Part shown: positions 35,173-47,889 of the stretch, in pieces
Position numbering within the stretch: the first letter of the stretch is position 1
Layout of the letters: every line of letters begins with the position of its first letter
NCBI GenBank assembly: GCA_020726505.1
Contig: JAHLEZ010000003.1
Location: forward strand, 558,001 to 622,000
DNA length: 64,000 nucleotides
Direction: 5' to 3'
From: Leptodontidium sp. MPI-SDFR-AT-0119
Taxonomy: Eukaryota > Ascomycota > Leotiomycetes > Helotiales > Leptodontidiaceae
Notes under the pieces: model-generated
Told to the model about the DNA's origin: nothing
Seen by the model: the letters and a program-made list of their open reading frames with translations, nothing else
Database searches by the model: none
Made by a program: the position numbers and the translations under genes

Positions 35173-37446
35173 ATGGGGGTTTCGGGGAATGAGAAGCCTG
35201 CGTTGCAGGTCATTGTTTTGGTACGTATGCTCATTTCTCTAATGCTTCTTCCCTTCCTACATCACAGATCGGCGCCTCAGCATAGCTCAGCTCAGCTCAG
35301 CTCAAATCGACGGGCTGCTGGCTACCTGCATGAGTGTCTTACACCAAGGACCCCTCTTCCTTTCCCCCCTTGCTTCGAATTTCAGTACAATGCCATTGTT
35401 TTACAACTGCCATTAAGAATACCTCCAGTCTCTCATGTGTACAGTGCATTTCTGCGACCAGGCTGCTCTTCGTTGCTTGGAGAGTGGAGACGATGATGGA
35501 GGCCTTTTCGGCTTCTGCTTCTGAGATTCTGAGATTCTGAGATACTCGAGAGACCACAGCTAACATGGCTATCTGCAGGGTTCTGGCGGTGGTCCCTTCG
35601 AAGACAATGTCACGGCTCTCTTGGTCCGCGCCACAGCTTCAGGCGTAAGTTGCTCCAATCCCTTCCTCACTAGATACGCAGAAGAGTTTACTTGGACTCA
35701 TGGCCAATTGCGCACAAACAGAATTGACGTCTTTCTAGTGGAAGAAAGGAAGCGTTGTGCAAGTTGACGGAGGAGTAGGTCTCGCAGCAATCGCACGAGT
35801 TCTCAACAACCACAAGCAAAACAGACCATTCGCAGAAGGACAACCATCCCGTGATGGCGCCAGACCCCCTGTTACTCTGATCAACGGACCTTTTGAAGGA
35901 CTCGAGATCCCCAAAGTTTCCCCAAAAGCAAATGCAAAGTACATCTATCAAGAACTTATTGACACTGTACTCGTTACACACCCTCACAGTGAGTTTTTTC
36001 GAGGTTCTTCTTATGTTTGTCGGATATATCGGAAGCTTAAGATCTGTTCCACGTCAGAAAAGTCTTGAGGATTGCGCGTGACCCCTGTTAGAAAGCGCTA
36101 CTAACTACGAATCCTTCCACAGTCGATCATATTATGGGTGCCATCGTCAATACTGCTACTCCTGGTTTTACCCGCCAGAAGCGTTTCGCCGGCACGACTG
36201 AGACAATCGATTTGCTCAAGTTACATATCTTCAATAGCCGCATCTGGCCTAACCTGACCGACGAGAACAATGGAGCAGGCATGATCAGTTACACCCGATT
36301 AGTAGAAGGAGGATCTCCCGCGGCCGGTCAAGGGGACAGCAAAGGCTATGTTGAAGTCGCTTCTGGCTTAGGTGTTAAAGCTAGGAGCATCAGTCACGGT
36401 ACTTGCATTGATAATCAGGCTCGTCGTGGATCCTCGCCCTCTCTATCTTCTTCCGCTGCAGAGAGATCTCGACTAGCATCACCCACCCCAAATAGCCAGA
36501 ATCAACTAAGCAATTCGAATCTATCAACCAATCTTGAGCCAGTCGTGCCAAGAATCACTGTGGCAACAAGTCTCCCTCAAAAGTGTGTTTATAACAGCTC
36601 AGTGTTCTTCATTAGGGACACTGCTACTGGAAAGGAGATTCTGGTGTTCGGAGACGTTGAACCTGACTCGGTTTCCTTGTCGCCTCGGAACCGCTTAGTG
36701 GTATGTACAAACCCTCCCTCGTTTCCTCCAAGGCTTGAGACTGGAGGGGAAAACATCTTCTGAGAAGCGAGCTTCCATCTCTTAGAAGTTTATGCAAGGC
36801 AGTGCTAATCATGCTGCAGTGGTCCGAAGCTGCACCAAAGATCGCGTCCGGACAACTTACCGGAATCTTCATCGAGTGCTCCTATGACGATAGCCGAGCT
36901 GACGAGCTACTTTTCGGTCACATGAAGCCTTCGTTTTTGATTCAGGAACTGCAGGTATTGGCGGGTTATGTCAGCAGAAGCGGTGGTGGTAGTAGCATCA
37001 GTGATGCGGACAACAATCTCACTTCTCCCAAGAGAAAGAGAAACAGAAACGGTGGTGGCTCGTCAGCTTCTCCTGAAAACCGGCAATCAAAGGCTCCTCG
37101 CCAACAATCGCCCTTGGATTTGGAGAGTCCTCCTGGTAGTCCCCCAACAGGAATCGCGTATCCGATCATGAAGCGTACTCCAGGTTACACCAGAAGACGC
37201 AATGCCATATCTAGTACCTCTGGGGATGGACCACCACCTGTCAATACAGAGGAGCCGGTTGTAGTTAGGAAATCATTTCGGCCATTGAAGGGTCTCAAAG
37301 TCGTCATCATACACGTCAAGGAGAATCTCGACGATGGACCACCTGCTACCGACATCATCCGCGGTGAGCTTCTCAAGTTGGAGGAGGAGGCCGGCCTGGG
37401 TTGCGAAATTATCGTCTCTCACCCCGGTCAATCGTTTTACTTTTAA
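35173..37446 (+). CDS. PDE1: Low-affinity cAMP phosphodiesterase (class II)
   Basis: Hydrolyses cAMP to AMP in the cAMP/PKA pathway; class II enzymes have a metallo-beta-lactamase-like fold. Five exons, 35173-35220, 35579-35644, 35739-35988, 36123-36700 and 36820-37446, give 522 residues. The metal-binding motif THPHIDHIMG is created across the third intron at about residues 118-127, which strongly confirms the splice. Other family segments are LGSGGGPFEDNVTALLVR, the block ending FVFGDVEPDSVS-like (LVFGDVEPDS), and GIFIECSYDDSRADELLFGH with the conserved Asp/Glu. A disordered basic insertion rich in Ser, Pro, Lys and Arg (about residues 365-440) precedes the last strand GLKVVIIHVKENL. The first intron is 358 bp, the longest in a supported gene here, and contains AGCTC repeated four times (35284-35303). 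Confidence 0.93.
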
Positions 37447-39454
37447 ATCACTTGCATACGGAGGCGTTCTGGCATAAACGGATTTGGGGGGTCTACACGG
37501 ATGGATGGATAGATGTATTGAATCAAAGCGAAGCGCGGCGTTCTAATTGTTTACTATGGATGGAATGGCGTTTTTACGAATTTGATGATACGAGGGTCGA
37601 TATCATAGACTAGAGTCACATTAAAGGGAGGTCTGCATGCTTGCACGATGTAACGGTGGGGGTTTTATGGATGGATGGATGGATGGATTGCATGTTGCGG
37701 CTGCCTGGGAATGGAGGCTTTTGATAAATGGATGCTATGGGTGGATGGATACATTCGGTGTTTGATGTAGCCCTAGAAGAGCCATACAAATGAAGAAACC
37801 GTCAAAATGTACTCCCTCGCGTTGATTTGACTTGCTTGGGGGTGACTTTTTGGAGGGAATCATTCGAGACTTCGGAGATGTAAAAATATTGGGGGTTGTA
37901 AGTGTGTACCTCTGCAAGCCTTTCAAGTCTTTGAATGGGCCAAGATTCGCCTGAGGACAATGTCTCTCATAGATCTGGGAGGTCAAGAGCATTCAAGAAA
38001 GGCATGGCTTAAAAATCCCAAGTAGAACTTTCATCCTCAATCATCATACCACAGCCAAACAAAAATCTGCATCACGCACATTCATTTAAAAGAACTTCCA
38101 CCTCCGAAATATAAATACTGATCCCCTCCCCGCATTTAGCGAGAGGAATCTGGATTTGGTGAGGGCGGGTACTGTTATGGATGTTTCAAGATTTGAAGGA
38201 GGATGAGTTACTGTTAAAGGAGTTGTGTGTATACTTCACGGTGGTTTGTAGTAAGAGATCAAGGGAATGATTTAGAATTGGATATAGTTCTGGTAAGCTG
38301 ACATTTGATGATGTAAAGTTTTGGAGATAAAGATATAGAGCTCTGGGATTATTATCTTGATTTTTTTTATTATCAAATGGTTCCTGTATCTGCTTTTGAA
38401 TCACGAGTATTTTATGTTTCTTTGCTTTAAATGATAAATACCAGTCTAAGAAGATCTAAGCACCGCCTAATCTATAAAAAATGCTTCCTACATCTGCACA
38501 TATCTCTACATCAATTGCTTTTATCTATCCTTAGATATCCAGATTATTTTATCAAGACAACGGCATTTACTAGCCAGTATCAGATACAAGCACTATTAAG
38601 TCATGTAACTTATCTATCTCTTCCACATCTATTTCTAGATTCAAATATTTAGCTCCAGATTTGAGTTATGTGCTCTATTAAATTCACCAAAAGACAATGC
38701 CCTGACTAGACGGAAAACCTGTGTAATAACCCCCCAAATCAAATCCACTACTGTCACCCACCCCGAAATATGCTCTCTATACCGTGAATCTGATATTGAT
38801 TTACAAATATCAAGACATTAAGACGATTTCGTCGGATCATCTGAAGTCAAGACGGTGTTTTCGACAACAAACCCCGACATAAAAGTGAATAAACAACGTC
38901 AATAAATCCAACCACCCCAGGAAAATCCTTCACTCGCTTTCCTCCTCAGTCAAAAAAAAAAGGGATTTCTCCAAGCCCACCTACCCAACTGCCATACTCA
39001 TCCGAAATCGCAGGATTCACACGCGGGCTGGCCGTGACAGCAACGCAGCGCGCAAAAGAATAAGAAGGGCTCGCGGCCAAAAATTAAGCGAGACTACCCC
39101 TTTTCCCGACAATAGGAACGCGCCGACCCAAGAGTGTACAATAGCAGCATCGTTTGACGAATACATTTGCCATTGTAAGTAGAATGAGAGGCGGAAGTAC
39201 AAGAATCTTCTCTTCTCTCCTGAACTGTCTTCCTCTGTTTCTCTTCTTCTTCTTTTTTCTGGTTCAGTTACAGACTCAGCAACGATTGTTCATCAAAACA
39301 TCAAGCTCGATTCGCAAAGCAAAGCAACGACTTCTGTCTACCATCTAATTCACAAACAAACTCTTCTCTTCTACATTCATCTAACATTCTCTCTCCTCCT
39401 CTCTCTCTCATCCCACCATCAACAATCTCTCTTCCTCTCATCACATCACCAGCA
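37447..39454. other. Intergenic, 2 kb
   Basis: Downstream of PDE1. It has short GGAT runs (around 37669-37686), an AT-rich block at about 38100-38700, and a CT-rich leader at about 39360-39450 just before the next ATG. No gene is recognised. Confidence 0.5.
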
Positions 39455-40702
39455 ATGGCTCGCACTCGATCAATGGCGGCGCCAAAGCTGCGACGCAGCG
39501 GACGAAAGCAAGAACCAGCACCAGTACCAGCGACAAAGATGTCGAAGCCAATCGGCATCACCAAGAAGAAGGCCGCCACGAAGGCAAAGCCCGCTCCCAA
39601 GCCAAAGGCCGTCCGAGCTCCTGTCGGCTCAACAGCGAGCAAGACCACCAACAAGGCCAGCAAGTGAAAGGCTTCGGAGATCGAGGATGAGAACGAAGCA
39701 CCTGCGCTAAAGGCAAAGCGGGCGAAAGCCAATCCTGCTCCTGCTCAACGAAAGCCTACCACTCATCGGTATGGCACGCGTTCGAAGCGACTCTCTTCTC
39801 CTCTTTCTCTCTCTCCTCCCGCCGTCCTTGTCTCGCCTCCTGTGCGTCTCTCTCCTTCGCCGGAGAGAGAGCCAGGAGAAGAGCAGGGCGATGACCGACA
39901 ATCCTCTCCTCCTTTGCCTTCACCACCACCACCACCTCCAGCTTCCTCGCCACCAAAACCTGTCTCCCAGCTACCACTCCCAGCTTTCGACCTCTCGTCT
40001 CTCTATCCCATCAATCCCGTCCCATTCAAGTACTTATCCGGAGAACCACTCACCCGTCTCACAGTTAAGACCGGTGGTCCGTTGAAGCGGCGCGAGCTGC
40101 TAGAAGGGAGGGAGCTCCAGACCTTGGAGGACATCCGAGAGGATGGGAAGATGCCACGGGGCGGCTGGCGTCCGGTGATCGCAGCCCGGATCGAGGCCTG
40201 GTACATGTGGAATTATCAACCAAACGCGGCGGACGCAAAAGTATATGACCACGACCAAGACCCAGGAGTCATCCAAACTCGTCTCCAGAATGCAGAGGCG
40301 AGAGCTTACCAGAAGAGGGACGTGGCTGAGGATGACCGAATGGAACTTCGGCAGGAAGAGAAGGACGATGGGTACGGAGAGGACTTCAGGAGGAGAAACC
40401 ATCCCAACCACCGACTGACTGTGAGAACCAAGCACAAGAGATGGAGCACTGTATGGAAGAGGAAGTTATTCAAGTTCCGTCAGACGGAATTGTTGAAGAG
40501 AGAGAAGTCAGGGCAGAAGTGGGAGATGTTCCGGGTGCACGACCGTTCTCCAATCGCTGAAGATTGCAGTGCGGAACTGGAGGAGGAAGGTGAGAGAGCC
40601 AGACGAGCGAGAGAGCAGTTCGAGGCGGAGAAGGCGGCGGGACTACTGGAGGACGCAGACGAGTATGGAGATGACTATGATCCCTATGCAGAGGACTACT
40701 AG
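39455..40702 (+). CDS. Basic, Pro-rich hypothetical protein interrupted by one in-frame TGA
   Basis: A frame of 416 codons runs from the ATG at 39455 to the TAG at 40700-40702 with a single internal stop, TGA at 39665-39667 (codon 71). The ATG has a good context (CAGCAATGG) behind a CT-rich leader. Before the stop the protein is Lys/Ala/Pro-rich like a histone tail (KKKAATKAKPAPKPKA). After it the same composition continues (EAPALKAKRAKANPAPAQRK). A Pro-rich linker and a charged, Trp/Arg/Lys-rich domain follow (RGGWRPVIAARIEAWYMW, RTKHKRWSTVWKRKLFKF), with an acidic Asp/Tyr tail. No convincing intron removes the TGA. Options are a recent nonsense allele, stop readthrough, a non-consensus intron or a sequence error. 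I do not recognise the family; a nuclear, nucleic-acid-binding role is only a guess from charge. Confidence 0.55.
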
Positions 40703-42522
40703 TTGGAAGAGGTATTCGTTCGGTGTTGTGTGTTCAGACAGACTTGGCGGTTCGAGAAGAGAAGCAAGCTGGTCTTGCTTGTGTGGTGGTTCTAGATTGT
40801 TTGTTACTGATACCAGAGATTGATGAAATTCAAAAGACCATGCCACTCCGCTTGATAAACTTCCTTGCATGTGAATCAAAAGGGCAGTACATGTCATCTT
40901 GGGGAACAGAAGTTGGACTTTCCAAGCTTCTAATTCGGTAGGCAGCTTTGCTATAACTCAGCCCCTAAGAACTTGGCTGTGTACTTCGTAACATGGCAGT
41001 GGATAGAGAACTAACAAACGGGTGCCCGTTCTGTGAGCACTTAAAGCTGCCTTAAAGCACGTTCATGACCACTTTTCTTTGAAGAACTTCCACTTGCGTG
41101 AGATTATTTCCGGATTACTTCCCAAATCGGAATCCAGGTGTCTTTCCCTCGAGACCCACCGGATCAGGGTCAACTCCACCGAAGAATAGACAACGAAGAA
41201 GACCAAAGCTCAACGACAAGCAAGAGCACAATAAGACGAAAATAAATAGCAGAAAGGAAGTAATTCACTTCTCTCAAACTAAGCCCCACAGAGAAGGCAA
41301 ATCTAGCCACTGAAACTTCAGTCGGAGGGTGGTTGGATGGGATGAAGTCGTGGGCTATGAAGGTGAAAAAGATGAATGGAGGTAGAGAGAGAACTGAGTC
41401 AATCGACCAGTGCTTTTAAACGGTGTTTCCGTCTTAGGATTTAAAGGGGGAAGGACATGCGCGGCTGGTTGAGAGGCAGGAGGGAAGGAAAGGATGGGTG
41501 GATGGATCGTCTCGGAATCAGAGCAAGTGCCAACCAACGTCACCGCGCTGTTGTTTAAGCAGGGACGAGTCTGCTCAGCAAGTGGTTTGCTGCTGTTGAG
41601 CTGAATGCAAAGATACAGATAGATACAACTCAGACCCAACTGACTTGATGGTGAAATGAGATATTTATGATAGCAATGGGTATAATCGTCTGGAGTTCAC
41701 TTGAATAAATCTCATTAGCTCCCATTGGCACCAAGTAAATCGAAGACGAGGAGAGAAACTAAGCCAAGTAAGGTTCAGAAAGCAAAAACCGAAGAGGATG
41801 AAATGATGACCGAACAGGAAGAATATCAAATCAACTGAACGAGATATCGTGGATGCAAAGGCATCTACAAAAGAACAGAATCTCTCATTGTCTTTGTGCG
41901 TGTATCCACTTTCTGCTATGCTACATCCATCCAGCACCTCATTTCAACTCGACTCATCTCAACTCCGCCCTATCAATTCCCCTGCTCTTTCTCCTCTCCT
42001 CTCCTAGGTTCATCTCGCTTCTCACAACTTTTGGATTTAAGCTCCCGCATCCCCATTCCCAACTCCACGCTCATTCTTGGAACAACCACACCTGCCACCT
42101 CCATGACTGCACACCCCTTCGCCTCAGCCACTATCCTGAGGCCCCGCTCATGATAAAGATATAAAAGATGTTCCTGTAGGATGTCGAATCCCGTGCTGTG
42201 CAACTTACATTGCAACGCCCCAAACGCCCAAACCAAGTCTTCAGTTCAACTCAGGATAATGAACGGAGAGATATCCACCCCTTGTTTCCCTCAACAAGCC
42301 AACCAACCGAAAAAAAAACAGACACGCTGCAACACACTTACTACGCAAGATGTTATCCCTCCTTCCCGCTTAAACCAAAAAAGAAAAGAAAAAAGTCCAC
42401 TGCCGTAAAAGCCAAAGCCGACGACCCCAAACACCATACAAGTCCATATCGTACCCATATCAGAGGCCGTGCCCAATTAGTTTGTTGCTCAGATGCTTGA
42501 TTTGCTTGCTTGTGCGCTATCA
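40703..42522. other. Convergent intergenic region, 1.8 kb
   Basis: Between the TGA-interrupted gene and the SPRY-domain gene. Small frames here (for example around 41853-42164) have no protein-like features. No repeats or RNA genes were recognised. Confidence 0.5.
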
Positions 42523-44216
42523 TCATGATCTAGATCCAGATGTCCCGTCCTGTGCTCGATGACTGTTACTTCGATCTCGGTGGCTTTGGCTTTGAGCTCT
42601 TTCCCTGGCTCGGTCTTCGGCTACAGTGTCGTTATAGCTGGGGATTGGAGGCGGGATGCTCTTCCGTCTTATTAGGGGAGCTCGTTCGCCGTCTACGCTT
42701 CCTCTTGGGCTATTTGCATTGGATTGGTGAGGGCTGGTGTATTCGGGAGGCGCTTCAGATACACCTAGTCCAACGTTGGAAACTGTAGTGGTTGCTGCTT
42801 CTGGCCCATTATTTGTTGCTGCGGCACTAGACTCTCCTGGCTCGTCGTTCGAAGGAATATGCGTAAGATGGGCGAGGGAGATATCTGTAGGTGAACGAAC
42901 AGGTCCTGGACTCGTAGGAGGGCCATGTCTAAAGTTGCCACTCCGCGTGCGTCCATGTCTTGCATCTGGATAATGCCCATGACTGCTCTGCGCTCCCTCT
43001 CTTCCAGCTTCCAGCAAAATGCTCCCTTGCTCACTTCCATATGGAGGAGGTGGGGCAAGACTTCCTGTCATGGGTGCAAGGCCCCACTTCTTCACATTTG
43101 CTTCGATAAAGACGAATCCCGACTGTCCAAAGTTGACATGCACAGTACAGGGTCCGTTTGCACCGACTGCAGGGAACAGGTTCTGGGATTTGAGACCATG
43201 GGCAACATCTTCCAGCTTCTTGCCGTTTCGTGTGAAGAATATTGTGCCAGTTCTAGGGCGATATCCAACTCCGATAACATCTCCTTGCACGAATTGAGGC
43301 CCATAAGTTGGTCCACTGAAAGGTTGGTTATATCTTCGATGTCCAGTGGATGTATATGCAACGGAATACTTATGCCAACCTGTGAACTGATTAGCCCCGG
43401 ATTCATGCACTGAGAGCACAAGGTCTCCTACCTGGTAACCTGAATAACGGATATGGCTTCGTAGCCACACCTATGCTGATCAGAGTCGTCTCTGGCTTAT
43501 CATATATCTTTGACTCCCAGTAATAAACCTCATTCTGCTTCGGTATCGGCAGATTCGTCAGCGTCGAGCATTCCGAGTCAAAAAATTCAATCTCCGTCCT
43601 CCCTTCTACAAAACAGTTCGCAATTTCTAATTCCGGTTCAAACTCCCATGCCGAGACGCCTTTTTCTTGAATTGCGAGGTACTGAGATAATGAGATATCG
43701 GTCGGTAAAGAGTCCGGAGGATTCGCCTGGATGAACGCTGTAGCCACCGAATTAGCACTTGCATCTCACACAACTTCGCCCCTTCAAGACTCTCATGAAT
43801 GTACCTTTAGCCCTGAAGTATTCCGTCCGTTGTAAATCATCCATCTCCTCTAGTGCCTCCGCCTCCTCCCTCGCATACGCTTGCTCATCATCATATTCTC
43901 CAGGCCTCCCAATCCGATCCAGGAAGATGCGACCACTGCTCGTGTACCTGAAAAAGTACACGATGAAGAAGATGAGGGCGATGAGGATGGCGCTGCCAAA
44001 GGAGCTCAACAGCCCGATCATGACACCATTGATGGTTGAATCATTGCGCTGCACGCGGATCTCGCTGTCGGTCGGCTGGAAGGTCGTCGTCTGGCGGGAG
44101 AGGAAGGCTTGGATCTTTACTTGGGCATCGGCGGCCACGGCAGAGAGGACTGTCGGCGTGGGCGACGTTATGTGAGAAGTCTTGAGCGTTGTGTGTATCC
44201 CCCGCATGTCCTCCAT
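42523..44216 (-). CDS. SSH4: SPRY-domain Rsp5 adaptor, Ssh4/Ear1-type
   Basis: Membrane adaptor that recruits the Rsp5/Nedd4 ubiquitin ligase to endosomal and vacuolar cargo (known for yeast Ssh4 and Ear1). Three exons, 43805-44216, 43432-43737 and 42523-43379, give 524 residues. A short lumenal N-terminus is followed by one transmembrane helix at about residues 65-89. A SPRY domain follows: EVYYWESKIYDKPETTLISI, a G restored across intron 2 before WHKYSVAYTSTGHRRYNQPF, then GDVIGVGYRPRTGTIFFTRNG and LFPAVGANG. The C-terminal tail has two PY motifs for WW domains (PPPPYG and APPEYT), as required for Rsp5 binding. The end is Arg/Ser-rich. Order and length fit the family. Confidence 0.92.
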
Positions 44217-45520
44217 CGTTCGTTGCTGGACCGTCCCTCTCTCGTGCTTATCGCACCAGTCGTCGGTCGTCTGCCTTCTTTGGATTCGAGTGTTTCCTGC
44301 CTCGACGTATACTGCGTACCGGCGTTCTCGGCCAGCGAGTCAGATATCAATCCTCGTCGACGATGGGTGGATTGCCGTGGACGACGATGAAGTGGTTGGG
44401 ATGGGTTTGTTTGTGAGGGAGAGAGGAGGGAGGGAGTGAGTGGGTGGAGAGGAAGTGATCGGATGCTCAAGTCAAATGGCCGGCTAGACTGGACTGGAAC
44501 TTGCAGTGGCACAGGGATCGTTGACTGCGGTGCAGCGAAGTGTGGCGTCGCACAATCATGCACCACCGTTCGCAGCAAGTGATACGCAGCCTGCTGATTG
44601 ATGCTTGTGAGGCGAAAACTTGACAATGCAAATAAAATCCAAAGTGAAGTTTGAGTGAGTAGTTGTGATTTTGTAGAATATTGCAAGCAGAATACCAATG
44701 TGTACTGTAGTCTAGAAGTTGCCCTTGCTTGCTTGAGACAGGCCAGGCGCCTGGTCTTTGTGGCAGTACAGACAGTACCAACGCAGCAGAATAGCTTTGC
44801 GAGTTTCAAAAGCCGCCGTCCAATGTATCAAGCTCTGTTTCAACGACTGCAATTCGAGCATTCACGCCGTAGTCAGTCTCAACTCATGAGTGGTAAGCTG
44901 TTTGACTTGCTGAGGAGCCTCACTGGATGGTTCAAGTTGATGTCCTTCAATCTGTGCTTGTATTGCGTAATGTTTTGTACTGAGCGATGGAAGGAGGATG
45001 AGGCGGGGTTGGGGTTGGGGTTTCCACGAATCACTTGGCATTTTTTACTGATGCAACTATTCGATATTTCAAAAATACCGGTACCATGAGAATGAATGCA
45101 TGATGTCTGGTAATTGTGGGACTTTTGGAAGACGGAATTCCTGCTGGCATAATTGTCTAGAGTGGATTCAGGACATGTATGCGAATGGAATGTGGAGATG
45201 GTTCGTTGTCAACAGTTGCAAGGAAGGGATTCCTTGTGAATCGGATGCAACTTGAGATGAAGAGCAAAGGCAGGCAGGCAGGCAATGGACTCTCAAATCC
45301 AAGTTGGTGATTTTCATGAAGTGTATTGGTATCTTTGTGAGTCGGCTTAGTCTATGTGAGCATATCATTGCAGCCAAACTGCAACCTTCACTCACGCCCC
45401 TCCCAATCTGAGATTCTCCAACGCCACATAATGCATCCCAGAAACCTCAGATCCATGATATCTCAAATGCGCCGCAGCTTTTCCCAACAAGCTGTATTAT
45501 TCCTCCAGTCCCAGAGCACA
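44217..45520. other. Intergenic, 1.3 kb
   Basis: Between the SSH4-type start and the UCH37-type stop. A minus-strand frame of 213 codons (44168-44809) overlaps the SSH4 5' end in another phase and is Ser/Arg/Pro low-complexity, most likely 5' leader. No gene is supported. Confidence 0.5.
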
Positions 45521-46586
45521 TCATCCTTCCATCTCCTCGTCCACATCCCCCGCACCACCTTTCTTCTTGCGATCCTCCGACCTCTCCTTAGTCTTCTTCT
45601 TTGCATCATCAACCCACTTGGTATAAGCGTCCGGTCCCTCCTTTAACTTATCCCCGATGACACCCTTCAGCACCTCCCCAGCAAAACCCACAAAGTTGTG
45701 TCTCCTCAACGCATTCTCGAATTGCCAATCACTCCTCTTCTGCTCCTCCCTATACAGCATCTCCTCATCCCCAACCTCCCTAGCTCTGATTCTCAGATCC
45801 CTGACCATAGCAAGCAAATTGAACCTAATCTCATGCGCAGGATATCGGCCAATCCGTCTCTGCAGAACCGGGATGACCTTCTCTGGGAACTCCTCGAATG
45901 TGCTTGCACCATGTGCGATAGGCGCGGGTTGTAAGCCGTCCAACTCGTAGAGAACGCCATTGATCGGGGTATAGGCAATGAAATGGTAGACATCGTCGTC
46001 GTCCGTAGCCGTCCTTTGCGTCTCATCTACAAACGGACTGCTCTTCGCAAAGCTATTATGCACATCCCGAATCAACTCGCTGTTGCTGAGACACTCCCCT
46101 CTGAACTCTGCTGGGAAACCCGCCGTGAACTCCTTGAAGTCCTTCAACGGTGTGCCGACATCGATCTCGCCGGTTTTGTTCAGGAGTACTGAGAGCAGGG
46201 CTTGAGTACCGCATGCGTTCTGTATAGTTTGCGCGGCGAAGAAGAGGTTCTCGGCGGCGGCATAGTCGTATTGTCCGTCCTTTGGAGTGCCGTCTGTGTT
46301 GGCTTTCTCGCCCGTGGGGTATTTGAAGAGGAAGATGACTCCATAGACTGGACCGAGTTGGCGCAGGTAGTCGGCATCGAGCGTGATCATCTCCTCGAAC
46401 TGCACATCTTTGACTCCAAGGTTGTCGAGCAGGAAGGTGAAGACACCCTAGGATATGTCAGTTTGAGGGCCATTTGTAGATACTAGACTGCAGGTACGAA
46501 CTGCATCTGATTCGACTGTTGAGGCATTAGTATAGACGAAGTATTGCAGAGGAAGGTGACTTGCTTGTGTTCCAACCGCCGGACAT
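45521..46586 (-). CDS. uch2: UCH37/UCHL5-type ubiquitin C-terminal hydrolase
   Basis: A cysteine deubiquitinase that in other eukaryotes associates with the proteasome. Three exons, 46565-46586 (22 nt), 46502-46515 (14 nt) and 45521-46447, give 320 residues. The pieces join to MSGGWNTIESDAGVFTFLLD, the hallmark start of UCH37. The donor of intron 1 is GC rather than GT (ACAA/GCAAGT). The catalytic Cys lies in QNACGTQALL (about residue 91), the His in DVYHFIAY (about 167) and the Asp in LYELDGLQP (about 182), so the triad is intact. The C-terminal helical extension (LLAMVRDLRIRAREVG, FENALRRHNFVGFAGE) is the UCH37-like domain, ending in a Lys/Glu-rich tail. Regulators such as Rpn13 are not encoded nearby. 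Confidence 0.93.
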
Positions 46587-47889
46587 TTTGGCAGCTGTTA
46601 TTTTGGTTGTGGGGTTGAAGCTTCGAATCGAAGCTCGCCTTAACGAAGCTCCTACTTACAAAACTCGACGCGATGGCGATTGGCAATTGGCAACTGTCTT
46701 CATAAAGGCTTGGCAATCACAAGTGTCCACGTGATTGTGAATAAAAGTTATGAATCCTAGTACCCGGGAAGCTGGGATGGTAGTCGATTTTACGTACATT
46801 TGACCTCACACTCCAATTGTGGATTGTTTTGGCAGGGTTAGGGGAAACCAACCTCCCAGAGGCTTTCTTGGCAGCGAAGGCGGTCAGAGCCGGAGATCGT
46901 TGAAAACAAACATATACCCACCGTAGTATGGAAATACAGAAAAGTAACACTTTAGATGAACTTGTATACTAAGTTGTTGATGCCTTTCGTGTATGGACCC
47001 AGTACGGGAGTAATGTAAATGTAAAGAATATGGTTGGAAGACGGTTGTCTTCAGTGTTTTCTGGTGACGCGTAGGTAGATCTTGAATCTCTTCCTTATCT
47101 CAGGGATATCATGAGAAGCGCTCATCGTTGAAGCGAATTGTTGTCAACACCTAATATTAAATTTTCTGAAATTTACGTGATCAATTCAGGTGTCGGATTA
47201 CACTCAAGAGGTGACGCTGTTGATATTTCCATAACTGTCAAAATCACAAGATCTCCTCGAATAGCAAAATAGATGAAGTAGGCATTCAAGTGCAAGTAAA
47301 GTTCTTGATTCAATCTACACAAAACTTCGTTGTGTATCAACGATGCGCACTAGATTCGCATTACAGAGAGCCGCTATGTCTTAACGCCACAAATCTGATT
47401 TTCGAACAAAAAAATGCCAAAAATCCATGAGCTCTCGAGGCTCTTCCTTCAAAACTCCGTTTTTCCATGCATATGCTGAGGTATATAGTTCGTAAGGACC
47501 GTGGGGTATGTATTCGTACAAGAATATCATAACAAGACATCATAAGGGTCGTAAAAGCCGTTAGACAAACAGGTGTTCAAGGAAAGTCGTAAAATGTGGT
47601 GGAACAAGGTTGATTAGGTGAGAGAGATCCATATGGCCTCTAGTCGTTCGTGGGGGCTGGAGTAATTAACTCTCGCGCTCTTTCCCTTTCCCAGTGTGAC
47701 TGGCCGGAGAGGGTGCGCGAGAAGGATTGCGAGGAGGAAAGCTGGGTAGGTGTGGGATCTGATGTTGAGGTATCTGATACATGCCCTGTTCGTGGGCATG
47801 CTCAAATTTGAGTTGATGTTGCTGTTGCGGTTCGAACTTGAAGACTGGCGGTGTCCTGGGCGAGATGTTAAATCCTTTCGTCCGATAAT
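46587..47889. other. Intergenic, 1.3 kb
   Basis: The UCH37 promoter side and the 3' trailer of the Zn2Cys6 gene. AT-rich in the middle (46950-47400). No gene or repeat was recognised. Confidence 0.5.

Noticed and set aside
34723..35496. 257-codon plus-strand frame
   Set aside because: It lies in the phosphodiesterase leader and first intron in a different phase. The composition is Ser/Leu/Pro without domain features.
44168..44809. 213-codon minus-strand frame
   Set aside because: It overlaps the SSH4-type 5' end in another phase and is low-complexity. It is likely leader sequence.
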